NCBI GenBank assembly: GCA_033557675.1
Contig: JAWQRM010000569.1
Location: 1 to 21,428 of the forward strand
Reading direction: 5' to 3'
Source: Coptodactyla brooksi
Taxonomy: Eukaryota; Arthropoda; Insecta; Coleoptera; Scarabaeidae
Length of the DNA: 21,428 bases
Position numbers and translations under genes: made by a program. This document shows positions 1 to 8,686 of the stretch, one piece after another. The number at the start of each line of letters is the position of its first letter. Position 1 is the stretch's first letter. The notes below the pieces were generated by a model. That model was not told the origin of the DNA, made no database searches, and saw only the letters and a program-made list of their open reading frames with translations.

Positions 1-236
1 TTTTAATGTCGACCGTCCTTCTACGGCCTTTGACGAATCCATCTTTGAACAAAAAGCTTCTATTTGAGCTTTGTTACGTCTCCAATCGCCTACTGTGGTT
101 TCACCAACTCCGAATTCCAGAGCAATATGTTTTAAACTTTCACCATTATTTGATAATGGTGATAATTAATTCTTTTAATAGCCTCAAGCTTTTTACTTAT
201 CGAAACAACAACTCTCTTTCTTTTTTGGTTCTGCAT
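1..236 (-). pseudogene. Tigger/jerky-like transposase N-terminus (helix-turn-helix), frameshifted
   Basis: Reading leftwards from ATG at 236-234, the protein begins MQNQKRKRVVVSISKKLEAI, the usual basic start of the CENP-B/jerky/Tigger DNA-binding domain. The frame breaks near 165-141 and resumes in another frame as NGESLKHIALEFGVG, then ETTVGDWRRNKAQIEAFC. This is the rest of the first helix-turn-helix, which in this family binds the transposon ends. The break coincides with a perfect inverted repeat (141-149 and 153-161), so a small local insertion probably inactivated it. The frame is open to the window edge; the DDE domain is not visible. Confidence 0.75.
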
Positions 237-622
237 TTTAAAAATAAACGACTTACTACGCGCGATGGTCAGACGTAAAATGATTAAAGAAAAGGTTCAC
301 AACAAAATAGGGGACTCGCGAAAAAAAGGGCAAAGAGAAAAATGTTATGAAACCCACTGTCGCCAGTCAAGTGGCGGGGATATAATCGTCCGATAACACA
401 TTGCACCTAGCCTTCAATAGGGCCACACACCCATTGGAAATGAAGGATTGTTTGCTGTTGATTTCTCAGGTTGTTATGTTTCTTGGAAGTTGAGTACTTT
501 TGGGGGCAGAAGAGCGTATAGCACGGACAGTGAACTAAAAGGCTCATTCACAAAAAAAAGAATCCGACTTTATTATCGGCTCTGTTAACAGATTAAAACC
601 TCGATTAATCGAGGTTCTACTG
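1..622 (-). mobile_element. 5' part of a jerky-like Tigger/pogo DNA transposon, cut by the left edge
   Basis: On the minus strand the element starts at 622 with CAGTAGAACCTCGATTAATC, next to a TA dinucleotide (623-624), the target preferred by Tigger/pogo elements. The terminus contains a perfect 16-bp palindrome, CCTCGATTAATCGAGG, at 599-614. About 385 bp of untranslated sequence then leads into a CENP-B/jerky type DNA-binding reading frame below 236. The other end is outside the window, so length and target duplication cannot be checked. The family call rests on the terminus, the TA and the protein. Confidence 0.7.
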
Positions 623-624
623 TA

Positions 625-1072
625 TTTTGTTTGATATCAACTAAGCAGATGATACAGTTCTAATCAATAATTAATAATAAATGAGAGCAAATACTTTGAA
701 ACGTTCGAATGAGGAAACAATACTCAGTTTACGAACGCCTGTGTTTCAAATGTCAATTCAAAATTGGTTATTGATTTATTCCTACTCATTGGGTTGATTA
801 CTCAACAGGCAAGAAGTACATCACACCAGATTTTTTCTGCAGTGATGTGTGATATATGTTCGGACAATTTTGTTAGATAGAATAGATAACGAACGTTAAG
901 TTTTTGGAGACATTTCTTATTAGATCGTTTGTCTGTTTGTAAATTTAAATTAAATTACAATTTAGTTTAAACTATATATTAACTTTCTCACATATTAATT
1001 TTTATGTGTTATATATAGTACTTAAAGAATAGTGCAACAATAGTACAAACAAAAAATATAATTCATATTGAT
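625..1072. other. AT-rich spacer without recognisable gene
   Basis: No coding frame longer than chance. It contains weak inverted segments, such as ACATCACAC near 818 against GTGATGTGTGAT near 840, and an AT palindrome-like stretch near 940-970. Nothing here can be assigned. Confidence 0.6.
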
Positions 1073-1076
1073 TTAA

Positions 1077-1260
1077 GGGGTCATGTCTACTAAGAAAAGT
1101 CGAAAAAATCGATTTTTTGTTTTTTACACATTCTAGAAGTTCGTCATTTCAAGAGTGTCTGCTGGAAATTTCATGTCAATTAGACGAAAATTGACAAGAT
1201 TATGAGATTGCGCAGCAAAAAGCACCGCGTAGCAGCTGCGCACTTAAAGTCGGCTGTTTC
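1077..1260 (+). mobile_element. Left end of a TTAA-flanked transposable element (copy 1)
   Basis: TTAA (1073-1076) is followed by GGGGTCATGTCTACTAAG and an internal palindrome around AAATCGATTT. The next 180 bp match, with divergence, the element at 14474-14655: shared blocks include AAATCGATTTTT, a GCCAT/GTCAT-TTyAAGAGTGT block, and TTCATGT-AATT. The matching right terminus (CATGACCCC-TTAA) is not found downstream, so this copy is either longer than the 182-bp copy or truncated. The fold-back region to about 1680 may belong to it. Confidence 0.6.
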
Positions 1261-1319
1261 TCTTTTTTTAATTTTTTCTACTGATAACTAGACCGCAAAC
1301 TTTAAACGCACCTTTCTCG

Positions 1320-1680
1320 AAATTATATTTTTCGGAAAAGTCCGGTAGGGTATACACGATATTCCGAAAACCGTTAAAGCAATCGACCTAAAACTTTCTC
1401 GTGCTTATTCTGTATGCCAAGGGCGCGTTCGTGAACGAACAGTTTTTTTATTTTACTGAAAACTTTTTTGTTTTTTGAAAAAAAAATAATGAAAAATTAA
1501 GAACCCGAAAAATCGCACTTTTCCTTAAAACGGTCGCTATTCTGTCCAACATTATTTGTTCAAAAAATCCTTCGTTCACGAACAAGATATGTTCGTATAC
1601 TAACAGAATCTTTTTGGATTTTGATAACAGATGATTTGGCTTGGAGCTATCGTATACACCGCACAACACCTCTGAAAAAT
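1320..1680. repeat. Imperfect fold-back (long inverted repeat) centred near 1505
   Basis: GTTCGTGAACGAA at 1427-1439 is matched exactly in inverse orientation at 1571-1583. Outer blocks also correspond inversely: GGTATACACGAT near 1349 against ATCGTATACACC near 1649. The arms are diverged between these blocks. It probably belongs to the internal part of the TTAA element starting at 1077, but no second full copy is present to prove this. No protein is encoded here. Confidence 0.45.
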
Positions 1681-2020
1681 CAGGTTTCCTTAATGTGACC
1701 GTGATTTTCTTAATTTACAATATTTTGAGACCAAAAAAATTCTGAAATTTGTTCAATATATGTACTTTTAATATCAATATTTCCTTGTAAGAAAAAATAG
1801 TTGGAACATGGTTATAAAAATCTATGTAAAAAATATACGTTCTGCAGATGTTATTTTAACAAGGCAGCAAAAAGCTTTAACGGCGCTTCCATTACGCTTC
1901 GGGCTCCGGGAACAAATGCTGCGAGTTATTTAATGCAAATCTAACAAAAAGCGAATGAAAAATATAGAAACATTTATGATAGCGTTTCATAGATCGCAAA
2001 AAGTTTTGCTCTTTTTGCTA

Positions 2021-2170
2021 CTATTGGTTTTTGAAGGAAAAATGAACTGGTCTTACACAACGCAGCAGCATACTTTCCAAGAATTCCGGTAAGTCATTAT
2101 CATCGTCTTTAAGCCTTTGGTGAAGTTCAGCAATTGTCGAAAATGTTCGCTTCAAACAAATAATTTAATT
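2021..2170 (-). pseudogene. Unidentified coding-like fragment, about 48 codons
   Basis: Between an in-frame TAA near 2170 and a TAG at 2023-2021, the minus strand reads as an acidic-to-mixed peptide containing FSTIAELHQRLKDDDNDLP and then EFLESMLLRCVRPVHFSF. There is no good ATG before the internal Met. Its composition (charged helix, few AT-driven Lys/Asn/Ile runs) is unlike the random translations around it, so it looks like a remnant of a real protein, either a transposon piece or an exon. I do not recognise the family. The mariner fragment next to it is in the same orientation but the peptide does not resemble mariner. Confidence 0.3.
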
Positions 2171-2208
2171 ACCTGGTTAATATTAATGTTACCTTTCCCA
2201 ATCCTTTT

Positions 2209-2448
2209 TTATTCCTCAAAATAGTTTCGTATTTTTACAGTAATATCTTTTACCTGTTGGGATAAATCGCGTGACATTGTTACAGTAAAACTGATATAAA
2301 ACTTCTGATCCTTGCTGGCAAAAACTATTTTGCCGTCCAAAAATTTTTTGAAGACCGACAAGTAGTATTCGGAAGGTGCTAGATCTGGAGAATATGGTTC
2401 CCATCCAAGGTTTTGGCGAATTACGAAACTGGATTTTCTGTTGATCAA
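2209..2448 (-). pseudogene. mariner transposase C-terminal fragment
   Basis: The 79-residue minus-strand frame contains LGWEPYSPDLAPSEYYL. This is the mariner signature (YSPDLAPxDY) carrying the third catalytic Asp of the DD34D triad, which cuts and joins DNA during transposition. After it come FKKFLDGK and a shortened tail ending near RNYFEE, matching the usual C-terminus but lacking about 15-20 residues between the GK and the FASK motif. The N-terminal helix-turn-helix and the first two catalytic residues are absent. The fragment ends against the tRNA-derived repeat at 2456. It is dead; no terminal inverted repeat could be recognised. Confidence 0.85.
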
Positions 2449-2498
2449 TTTCCATGATTATAAGTAAATATTACTTTGATTAAACAAGAGAAAAATGG

Positions 2499-2570
2499 AC
2501 CGCTGAGCAGGATTCGAACCTGCGACCTTTGGTTTCACGCCAAACGCTTTTACAACTGAGCTATGCAGGA
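2499..2570 (-). tRNA. tRNA-like sequence (tRNA pseudogene or SINE head)
   Basis: The minus strand has a D arm with TAGCTCAGTTG (box A-like), an exact anticodon stem TTTGG/CCAAA, a short variable region, and an exact T arm GCAGG-TTCGAAT-CCTGC carrying a perfect box B (GGTTCGAATCC). The acceptor stem pairs poorly (TCCTGCA against TCAGCGG) and the 7-nt anticodon loop CGTGAAA lacks the invariant T33, so a working tRNA is unlikely. The loop would read as TGA. The short variable arm argues against tRNA-Ser; the body is closer to tRNA-Phe-like sequences. CCA follows the discriminator (2498-2496), as expected for a copy made from a processed tRNA. Confidence 0.5.
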
Positions 2571-2715
2571 GTCCTCCCACTCTTTCGAAAACCTTCCTCT
2601 TATTTTTACCTGTTCGCAACCCGAATCTGTACCCCACCGCGTGTACTCGCCAAGCGAGTTTTGGTGCGTCACGTTTCCTGATACGGTATGAACTGTGTAA
2701 AGGAGTACAAAGGTT

Positions 2716-2904
2716 ATTCGTATTGAATTGATGTTATTCCTTGGACATTTCATCCGTATATACTGTTTGGCGTGAAACCAAAGGTCGCAGGTTCGAATCC
2801 TGCTCAGCTGTCCATTTTTTCTCTTGTTTAATCAAAATAATATTTACTTATAATTCATATATGGTCGAAATGAAATAGAGGAATAACATCAATTCAATAT
2901 GAAT
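2716..2904. repeat. Inverted repeat with 25-bp arms flanking the second tRNA-derived copy
   Basis: ATTCGTATTGAATTGATG.. at 2716-2740 is the reverse complement, with one mismatch, of 2880-2904. Weaker complementarity continues inward for about 15 bp. The arms enclose the truncated tRNA-like copy, giving a hairpin-forming unit nested in the larger inverted repeat. Confidence 0.65.
2765..2811 (+). repeat. Second, truncated tRNA-derived copy
   Basis: From the anticodon stem through the T arm this repeats, on the opposite strand, the tRNA-like sequence at 2499-2545, followed by the same CCA and T-rich tail. The D arm and 5' acceptor half are missing. Box B is intact and box A absent, so it cannot be transcribed as a tRNA. 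Confidence 0.7.
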
Positions 2905-3826
2905 TTCTATTGATCTGGATTTTTTCTATTGATCAATTCTGGCCTTTTCTGTTTGAGTGCATTTTGTCAAAATCATACATTTTGTCCAATTGATGACAGT
3001 ACACTTCCGAAATGAAATTTTGAAAAATTTGCAATATTTAAAAAAAATGATTTTTTTTTATTTTTACAAAAATTTTGCAAATCAGTTTTGGCACTGACAT
3101 TCTGTCAATTCATTTTCTGCATATACGTCACATAATTTTTTTCTCACTTGAACGGCATTTTTACCTTTTTTATAATAAAAAGTCAAAATGTGCCGAAAAT
3201 GCTGTGTTTGATTCTCCATGTTTTATAAGACACAAAAAGAAAACAATTGTACAGAACCGAACAAAATATTTTCACACATAAACTTTGCACGTCAGCTGTC
3301 AGAATATATGTATCATGTGGTTTAGAATGACGTTGGCTGGTTAAAATACAACTAGCACCTCTGCTGCGAAAAAACGAAATTACTTTCCGAACAGTCCAAT
3401 AGTATGTAATTAAGTATTTATGTTTATTTTTGCCCTCTCAATTATTTTTGTACTCGATTTTAAAAGCAGGGGCCAATGTCTTTGATGGCGATAGTATTTC
3501 TCCCATACGTGAGATGAATATTTGCCATTACAATGTTCCTCTACGTTTGGTTTATAAGATTCATAGTATGTGTACATAAATTAAAAAGAGTCATTTAATA
3601 CAGATTGACTTAAACACATTGACAGCAAGGAAACAGTTTTTGACGAACAATTAAAAACAGTTAGGTATTATTCGAAATACAATGCCTTTACTCGTATTTA
3701 TGTAAACAAAATATAAAACAATTTGTATCTCAATAAGGAAACATTTGGGACACATGATCATATGAACTTTTTTCGCCCTGAAGACCAACAGAATACATCT
3801 GCGAAGTTGAGGCAGATCTCATAGAT
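2905..3826. other. AT-rich region without a firm gene
   Basis: Several plus-strand frames occur by chance. One, ending at 3579, includes ANVFDGDSISPIRE and has more complex composition than its surroundings, but no splice sites, start or family match support it. Near 3827-3839 is ACACCCTGTATAT, the inverse of the motif repeated at 4807-4821. Confidence 0.4.
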
Positions 3827-4248
3827 ACACCCTGTATATAGCTTTTCACATCTAAATTTTTGCATCTGTTCTACGCATCTTACTACATGCATAGAATATT
3901 CGTTATATTGCAGGTAGAGCAACAGTTAAAAGGTAGAAGAGCTAACTTCTTGTTATTTTTTAAAACATGTTCATAGCTTACTAGATATTTCGAAGTACTA
4001 TGTTTTCATAATTTCTAAGAACCCAACTAGCTCTTCGGTTATCAATTTTATAGAAACGTTACGATGAGTAAACTTACATAGTCTAATTGAATATTGTCAT
4101 TTTAGGCATTGTCATAGTATGTCATTTTTCAGTTATGACATAAACGTGATTTTTTAAATTGAAACTTCATATCATACAACATTGTTATTTCGAAGACTGA
4201 AATGATTCAACGACTTTTGAATCGCATCAATCATGGTGTATGCAAATC

Positions 4249-4276
4249 TTACTGTCATGCGTAAGCATGACAGTAA
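4249..4276. repeat. Perfect 12-bp hairpin
   Basis: TTACTGTCATGC, a 4-nt loop GTAA, then GCATGACAGTAA. The arms are exactly complementary. It stands alone: no T-run follows and no gene ends nearby, so a terminator role is not indicated. Confidence 0.85.
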
Positions 4277-4329
4277 AAGCTTTCAGTAATTAAATCTTTG
4301 CCACTATAGTAGCTTTTTAGGGTTGACAT

Positions 4330-4525
4330 ACGGTATGAAAAAGTGAAGCGCCTTTTCTTCCAAGTTCCATTTCCTGGCACTTTCAAATGAGTTTAGAGCC
4401 TTCTTTGTTCGATGTTCAGCATTTATTCATCCTCTGCAGCCCCTTTGGATAGACTTTTAAACTATACCGTGTAATGTGGCCCTTGACAGATGTCCATGAG
4501 GCTGCAAAGATGCTAATGAGTTTTT
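4330..4525 (-). pseudogene. Possible jerky/Tigger-like transposase fragment
   Basis: Two minus-strand blocks in different frames look coding: ISIFAASWTSVKGHITRYSL, then KVYPKG (about 4525-4450), and KKALNSFESARKWNLEEKAL (about 4410-4345). The W-xx-VKxxT spacing followed by a K-x-YP block resembles the region after the DDE core of jerky-like Tigger proteins, where a Trp-containing helix precedes a WxKLxP motif. Frames are interrupted by stops and shifts. The resemblance is modest, and it may come from the same kind of element as at 1-622 but need not be the same copy. Confidence 0.35.
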
Positions 4526-4806
4526 GCCCGATATTTTACGAATACATTTTTGAAGACTTGTACACTTGATTAAAGACAAAAAACGAAGAAATTGATGTTT
4601 TTTTGAGCCAAGACTTCAGACCTTAAGTAGTGCTATCTAGCAATGTGATCAATTATTATTAATGAATTGGCTACTATATTAACAGTATTTAAACAATACC
4701 ACAGAGTAAAACTGGAGGTTAATATTCCGTATTAATAGTGATATCATTCGTGTTGAAAAATACAACGAAACTGTGGCACACGAAGCTTTTCCATTTAAAC
4801 AATACA

Positions 4807-5125
4807 ATATACAGGGTGTTTAAGGAACAAATCACTGCTTTATTCTAGAACAAATAATTTGCCTAAACATGTGTCCTAAAGCATCTGTTTTCCAGAATAT
4901 CGATATTGATTAATTGGGTCAGTATACGGTTGCAGATGGTTTTAAGGGGACGTTCTTTGGCTTATTTGGAAGAGTTCAAATAAAGGTATGTTCTTAACTC
5001 CATAAGTTTAAAGATATAGGGTGTTGCATCCCTAAAAAAAGTAACGGTCTTTGTTTCATTAGTTTATTCTAAATAATTATCAACTTATGTCCCAAATTGA
5101 GTTATTCTATATACAAGGTGTTTTT
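4807..5125 (+). repeat. Three spaced copies of a GGGTGTT-type repeat start
   Basis: ATATACAGGGTGTTTAAGG (4807), ATATAGGGTGTTGCATCC (5014) and TATACAAGGTGTTTTTCGC (5109) begin similar stretches. The first two are followed about 30-80 bp later by related TTTATTCTA-AATAATT and ATGTCC blocks, so this looks like diverged direct repeats about 205 and 97 bp apart. The terminal motif is common at the ends of insect mobile elements; the family is not identified. No coding frame is present. Confidence 0.5.
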
Positions 5126-6926
5126 CGCATTCCGCAGTTTAGGTCGTATGTTTATATAAACCTTTTATATTAGCCAAGGAACTAGCCTTTAAAATTTATT
5201 TCTCAAAAAATACAAAGTACTATTTTGACATGCGACACGTTGTATTTTGAAAACTGACGTTTAAAACATTTTTCTGGGAATAACCCAACGAATTCCCTTA
5301 AAAACATTTGAAATGATTTATTAACAGCCAAAACAGGCAAAACGAAGTGAATCCCATATTTTGTACCATTCTTTCTTCTGTAAAGAAAAATTTTTGACAA
5401 TAACAAATAATTTGACAAGTAATTTGACAATAACAAATATTTGCCACAGATGTTTAGTGAAATATAATTTAGTTTACTCTAATGTGATTAAAATACATAT
5501 CACGTTATATAGACTTCTGAGAAAATACTTTTTTAAGAGAAAGCATTCCCTTAAAGTCTACAAATATTTACAAATTTATTACTATTCTCACACAACGAAA
5601 AACATTTCAATGGTAATTATACAAATGGTTAAACATTTAAATTATAGCACAATTGCACAAAGGTTTTCAGAAAGCCCTTTTTCCTTTTTTTCAATGTTAC
5701 TTTTTAAATCTTTAAGAACTTAAATAAGTGTATTTAACATTATACACATTTAATATTACATTTGATTTTGTAAAGCTTTGAAAAACATTACCGACTTGAC
5801 TAAAAAATTGTTGGGAAAACATCCAAAATGAATATATTAGGTTTTACATTAATTATTAATTTGTTAGCTTTTAAAGTGTTTCCAGCGGTTTAAAAAACAC
5901 TGAAGTAACAGAGGCTCCCTATAATCCTGTTATGTTTTTTATGAAGTGCCTAAAGCATTTCGAATTTCAGGTGGAGAATAATAAAAGAGACACCTGGAAG
6001 TAGCGCAAATCAATAGATTGTAGTTCCTCTGTTTTAGGTTTCTTTGTAACCTTTATTCACACATTTACATTATATATTTATTAATAATACGATGTAAATG
6101 AAATAATTCTTGCTTTTAAACAAATAGGTATAAGATTTGTGATTTAAAAATCTGTTATCATATAACACGCATTTTTGAACTTATTTTACGCAACTGTATT
6201 ATGCATATTTGATCTACTATTTCTGTCTACTATACGCTCTTGAAAAATCTAAGGTATAAATTTCCTATAAAATTTATCATATCTGAAAAGCATATCTGAT
6301 GACAGTTATGAAAATTCGAAATCTCTGAAGTATTTCGAAACATATAATTGTCAGCAGGCAAATTTGGACAGTTTTAATGCATTAAAATAAGATTTCAAAT
6401 AGGAGAACTAACGGCAAAATAATAGAAAATACCGTCATTCAAAAAGAATCTGGTTTCCTCGATAACTTTTGGTGAATTTTGAGATTGTTCGTCGATTGTT
6501 CTGTTATTTGAAATGTATATTTTACTGTTTTAAACTATTAAACTTTAGCCTTCTACAACTTTTTCTCTTTTTAAACCCATAAATACCTTGCACTCATATA
6601 TTATATTAAAGCAGTTTAACTAGAAAGTTTGCAGAATAGTTATAATGTAAGAGAAGAAAAAGGAAATAAAGGCTCTTAAAATATAAGATTTTGACTATTT
6701 CATAGTATCGACGAAAGAAATCCTATATAAACAACCTAGATGCCATTTATAGTACTGTTACGTATGTACCTATTTTTATAATGTCCCATAGAAATGTCTA
6801 AATGTGGCAGTATTTTTTCCTAATTAATTGTGCATGGTCTATAAAAATGTTGCGTACTCAATATTTTATAAGTACTACGCCAATTTTAGTTTATTTTTGA
6901 TTTGGTTTCGTTTTCTTTTTTTCCAG
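5126..6926. other. Long AT-rich stretch, probably intron or intergenic
   Basis: Long frames here (for example plus 5361-5723) have Lys/Asn/Ile/Tyr/Phe-rich translations typical of AT-rich noise. A short imperfect tandem repeat of a TTTGACAATAACAAATA-type unit lies at about 5393-5442. A 21-codon plus frame at 5828 (MNILGFTLIINLLAFKVFPA) looks like a signal peptide but lacks a convincing donor. If the exons at 6927 and 7275 are real, this may be their upstream intron. Confidence 0.4.
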
Positions 6927-7019
6927 ATCACAGCAGCACTAGAGACACAAGGCACACATAACACTCTCTCACCCACACATATCACATATACACCTTTGTT
7001 AGTAACGAGTTCCCAACAC
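6927..7019 (+). CDS. Candidate internal exon of an unidentified membrane protein
   Basis: A strong polypyrimidine tract ending TTTTTTTCCAG (to 6926) and a donor GTAAGA at 7020 bound 93 nt that are open in phase 0. The peptide begins ITAALETQGTHNTLS and ends VTSSQH, rich in Thr and Ser, as in an extracellular or juxtamembrane stalk. The stretch is clearly less AT-rich than its flanks. It joins in phase to the exon at 7275 across a 255-nt intron. The frame stays open upstream to an ATG at 6828 through the pyrimidine tract, so a short unspliced start is a less likely alternative. No family is recognised, and upstream exons were not found. Confidence 0.5.
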
Positions 7020-7274
7020 GTAAGAAAAGACATTAATTTATTCTAGTTAAATTCTAGTTTTAACGCAATATTATTTTAAATGTTACAATTTATTTTAAAC
7101 TATATTTTTGTTTACTAATTTATTTTAACTCTGTTCTTGATGTATAATACACTATACGTTACTGGAATTTGTGTTCCACTTGTTTATTTACCATACTGAC
7201 ATGTAGTTTATATAAAATGTTTTTGTCTATAATTTTTTTATTACGATGGAATGTTTAACTTTTGTCTTTTTTAG

Positions 7275-7385
7275 TATTCATTTCCTTTGGGGGTACCTGA
7301 TAACATATCTTTTCCGATTGCGGGCTTTTCTGCTGGTGTTCTTTTTTTAATTCTAATAGGTTATAAGTCTAGACAACGTTTTTAG
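7275..7385 (+). CDS. Candidate last exon: single membrane segment and basic tail
   Basis: The acceptor TTTTGTCTTTTTTAG (to 7274) is followed in phase 0 by 36 codons and a TAG at 7383-7385. The peptide starts YSFPLGVPDN, has one hydrophobic segment (about residues 13-28: FPIAGFSAGVLFLILI) and ends in YKSRQRF. With the Thr/Ser-rich exon before it, the join reads as the C-terminus of a single-pass membrane protein with a short basic cytoplasmic tail. An AATAAA lies about 90 bp after the stop (near 7472). The gene is convergent with stum. I do not recognise the protein; transcript data would settle whether it is real. Confidence 0.5.
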   Translation, partial: YSFPLGVPDNISFPIAGFSAGVLFLILIGYKSRQRF

Positions 7386-8231
7386 ATGGTAGTGTAATTT
7401 ATTGTAATTCATATACGGAAATACATATTCCTTCAAATACAAGACACTTCTCACTCTACACAAGCTACAAAATAAACACATTGACTGTCACCAACACATT
7501 TTCCTTGTGTCTATAAGTATGACAATCAATGTCGTGTCTAGTGTGGTTAATTTGTTTCAATTTTCTTTATAAATCATCACTTGACCACAACCTTTGTCGG
7601 AGAAAATGAGCAAAAGAAATACATAATCTAAAATAATTATGTATATTGAAATAATCGTACGATAAATAAATTAAGATACATATGGCTTTGAATGAAATAC
7701 GTAACATACTCGATCGGTTCGAACCGGATCTAATTTTGTTGCCATCCGATGTAAAAATAATTAAAATGTTTTGTTTTATCGTAGTGAAAATGAATATCCA
7801 AAATATTACAAATTTACAAACGTAATCGTGAATAATTTCACGATAGTTTTAAAATTTTATGTTGGAAATGATGATTAGAATCTGATATTTAGAATCTGAT
7901 ATTATTATAATTGGTATTTAATAGTATATTTAATAGTAGGCTACTAAACGTCTGAATAAACAAATTACTTACAATTAGATATAAAAATAACTTAAATATA
8001 TTGAAGAGCTAACTACCTACAACGGATGTAATGAAAATCTAATGCACAACATTTTAAGGAAAAAGAAAATTAAAACCAACTTGCGTAAGCAGACTATGCT
8101 TCAAATATTAACTAAAAATAAACCTAAGCAATTAATAATACTCCGATAAAACCACTTAAGGATTACTTATAGTTAATATGTTGAAAACGTTCGATTTTGA
8201 AGTAGCCTTTATTAATAATAACACCATTAAA
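7386..8231. other. AT-rich region, no gene seen
   Basis: Follows the candidate last exon and should include its 3' UTR. It contains a perfect 12-bp palindrome CGGTTCGAACCG at 7715-7726 and short direct repeats (TTAGAATCTGATA twice near 7876-7902). A weak inverted pair, CACATTGACTGTC near 7478 and GACAATCAATGTC near 7521, is also present. Confidence 0.5.
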
Positions 8232-8491
8232 AGTCGGTTAGGTAATTCGAAAGATAAAATAGGTTCAATAAACAAGTCGGGGATTTATAAAATCAGCTGC
8301 CTGAATTCCGAAAAAAGTTACATGGGACAAATGCGTAGGTCCCTGAAAATTAAATAAAAGAGCACCTAGCTCATTTTAACTATGATAGACCGGAGGAATC
8401 TAGCATGGCTGCCCACAAGATAACTCTAAATTATAGGGTCGATGACAAGCATAAAAATTTGCAGCAGAAAGACAAGCAGCGGAAAACATAA
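8232..8491 (+). pseudogene. Penelope-like retroelement, GIY-YIG endonuclease fragment
   Basis: The plus strand reads SGIYKISCLNSEKSYMGQMR, the GIY-YIG endonuclease core of Penelope-like elements in which YIG has become YMG. After a frameshift near 8355 it continues as KEHLAHFNYDRPEESSMAAH, matching the conserved EH and AxH positions that follow. In these elements the endonuclease is C-terminal to the reverse transcriptase and nicks the target DNA. The stops at about 8356 and the shift make it inactive. No reverse transcriptase is recognisable upstream, so the copy is truncated at its 5' side. A hammerhead motif lies about 200 bp downstream in the same orientation. Confidence 0.8.
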
Positions 8492-8686
8492 AAATTTTTA
8501 AAAATAAACTAAAATTTTTAATAACAGCCCTGGTCCTATATCTAAGTCAATACTTTTCGACCTGGTAGGTAGAAAAGGACAAGATAATTAAAAGTCAATT
8601 GTTGTGAATAATTTTTATTGTGAACAGTATTAAAAACGATTCGGATAGGAGCTGAGTATATATAAGATAGGTCATGCACACAATTT

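Larger units (their letters stand above)
2456..2853. repeat. Inverted repeat of about 90-bp arms, SINE-like
   Basis: The arm 2456-2545 (minus) and the arm 2765-2853 (plus) share the 3' half of the tRNA-like body plus the tail CCATTTTTCTCTTGTTTAATC and an AT-rich end, differing at only a few positions. Sharing a non-tRNA tail indicates one repeat family, that is a tRNA-derived SINE, rather than two independent tRNA pseudogenes. The spacer 2546-2764 is unique. Confidence 0.65.

Noticed and set aside
3403..3579. A plus-strand frame with ILKAGANVFDGD resembling an ankyrin repeat
   Set aside because: The resemblance covers about ten residues only, the rest does not fit, and no start or splice signals support it.
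5203..5436. A 77-codon minus-strand frame, with an acceptor-like TTTCTTTACAG that could feed a last stum exon
   Set aside because: The exon at 9783-9877 already supplies the correct phase, a short intron and a coding-like tail; this frame has no similarity to Stum.
5361..5723. A 120-codon plus-strand frame
   Set aside because: The composition is Lys/Tyr/Phe/Asn-rich noise of AT-rich DNA; there are no motifs, no splice logic and no family resemblance.
6296..6322. CTGATGA followed by GAAA, suggesting another hammerhead
   Set aside because: The segment between cannot form stem II (first and last bases are both C), no suitably placed GTC follows and stem I does not pair.
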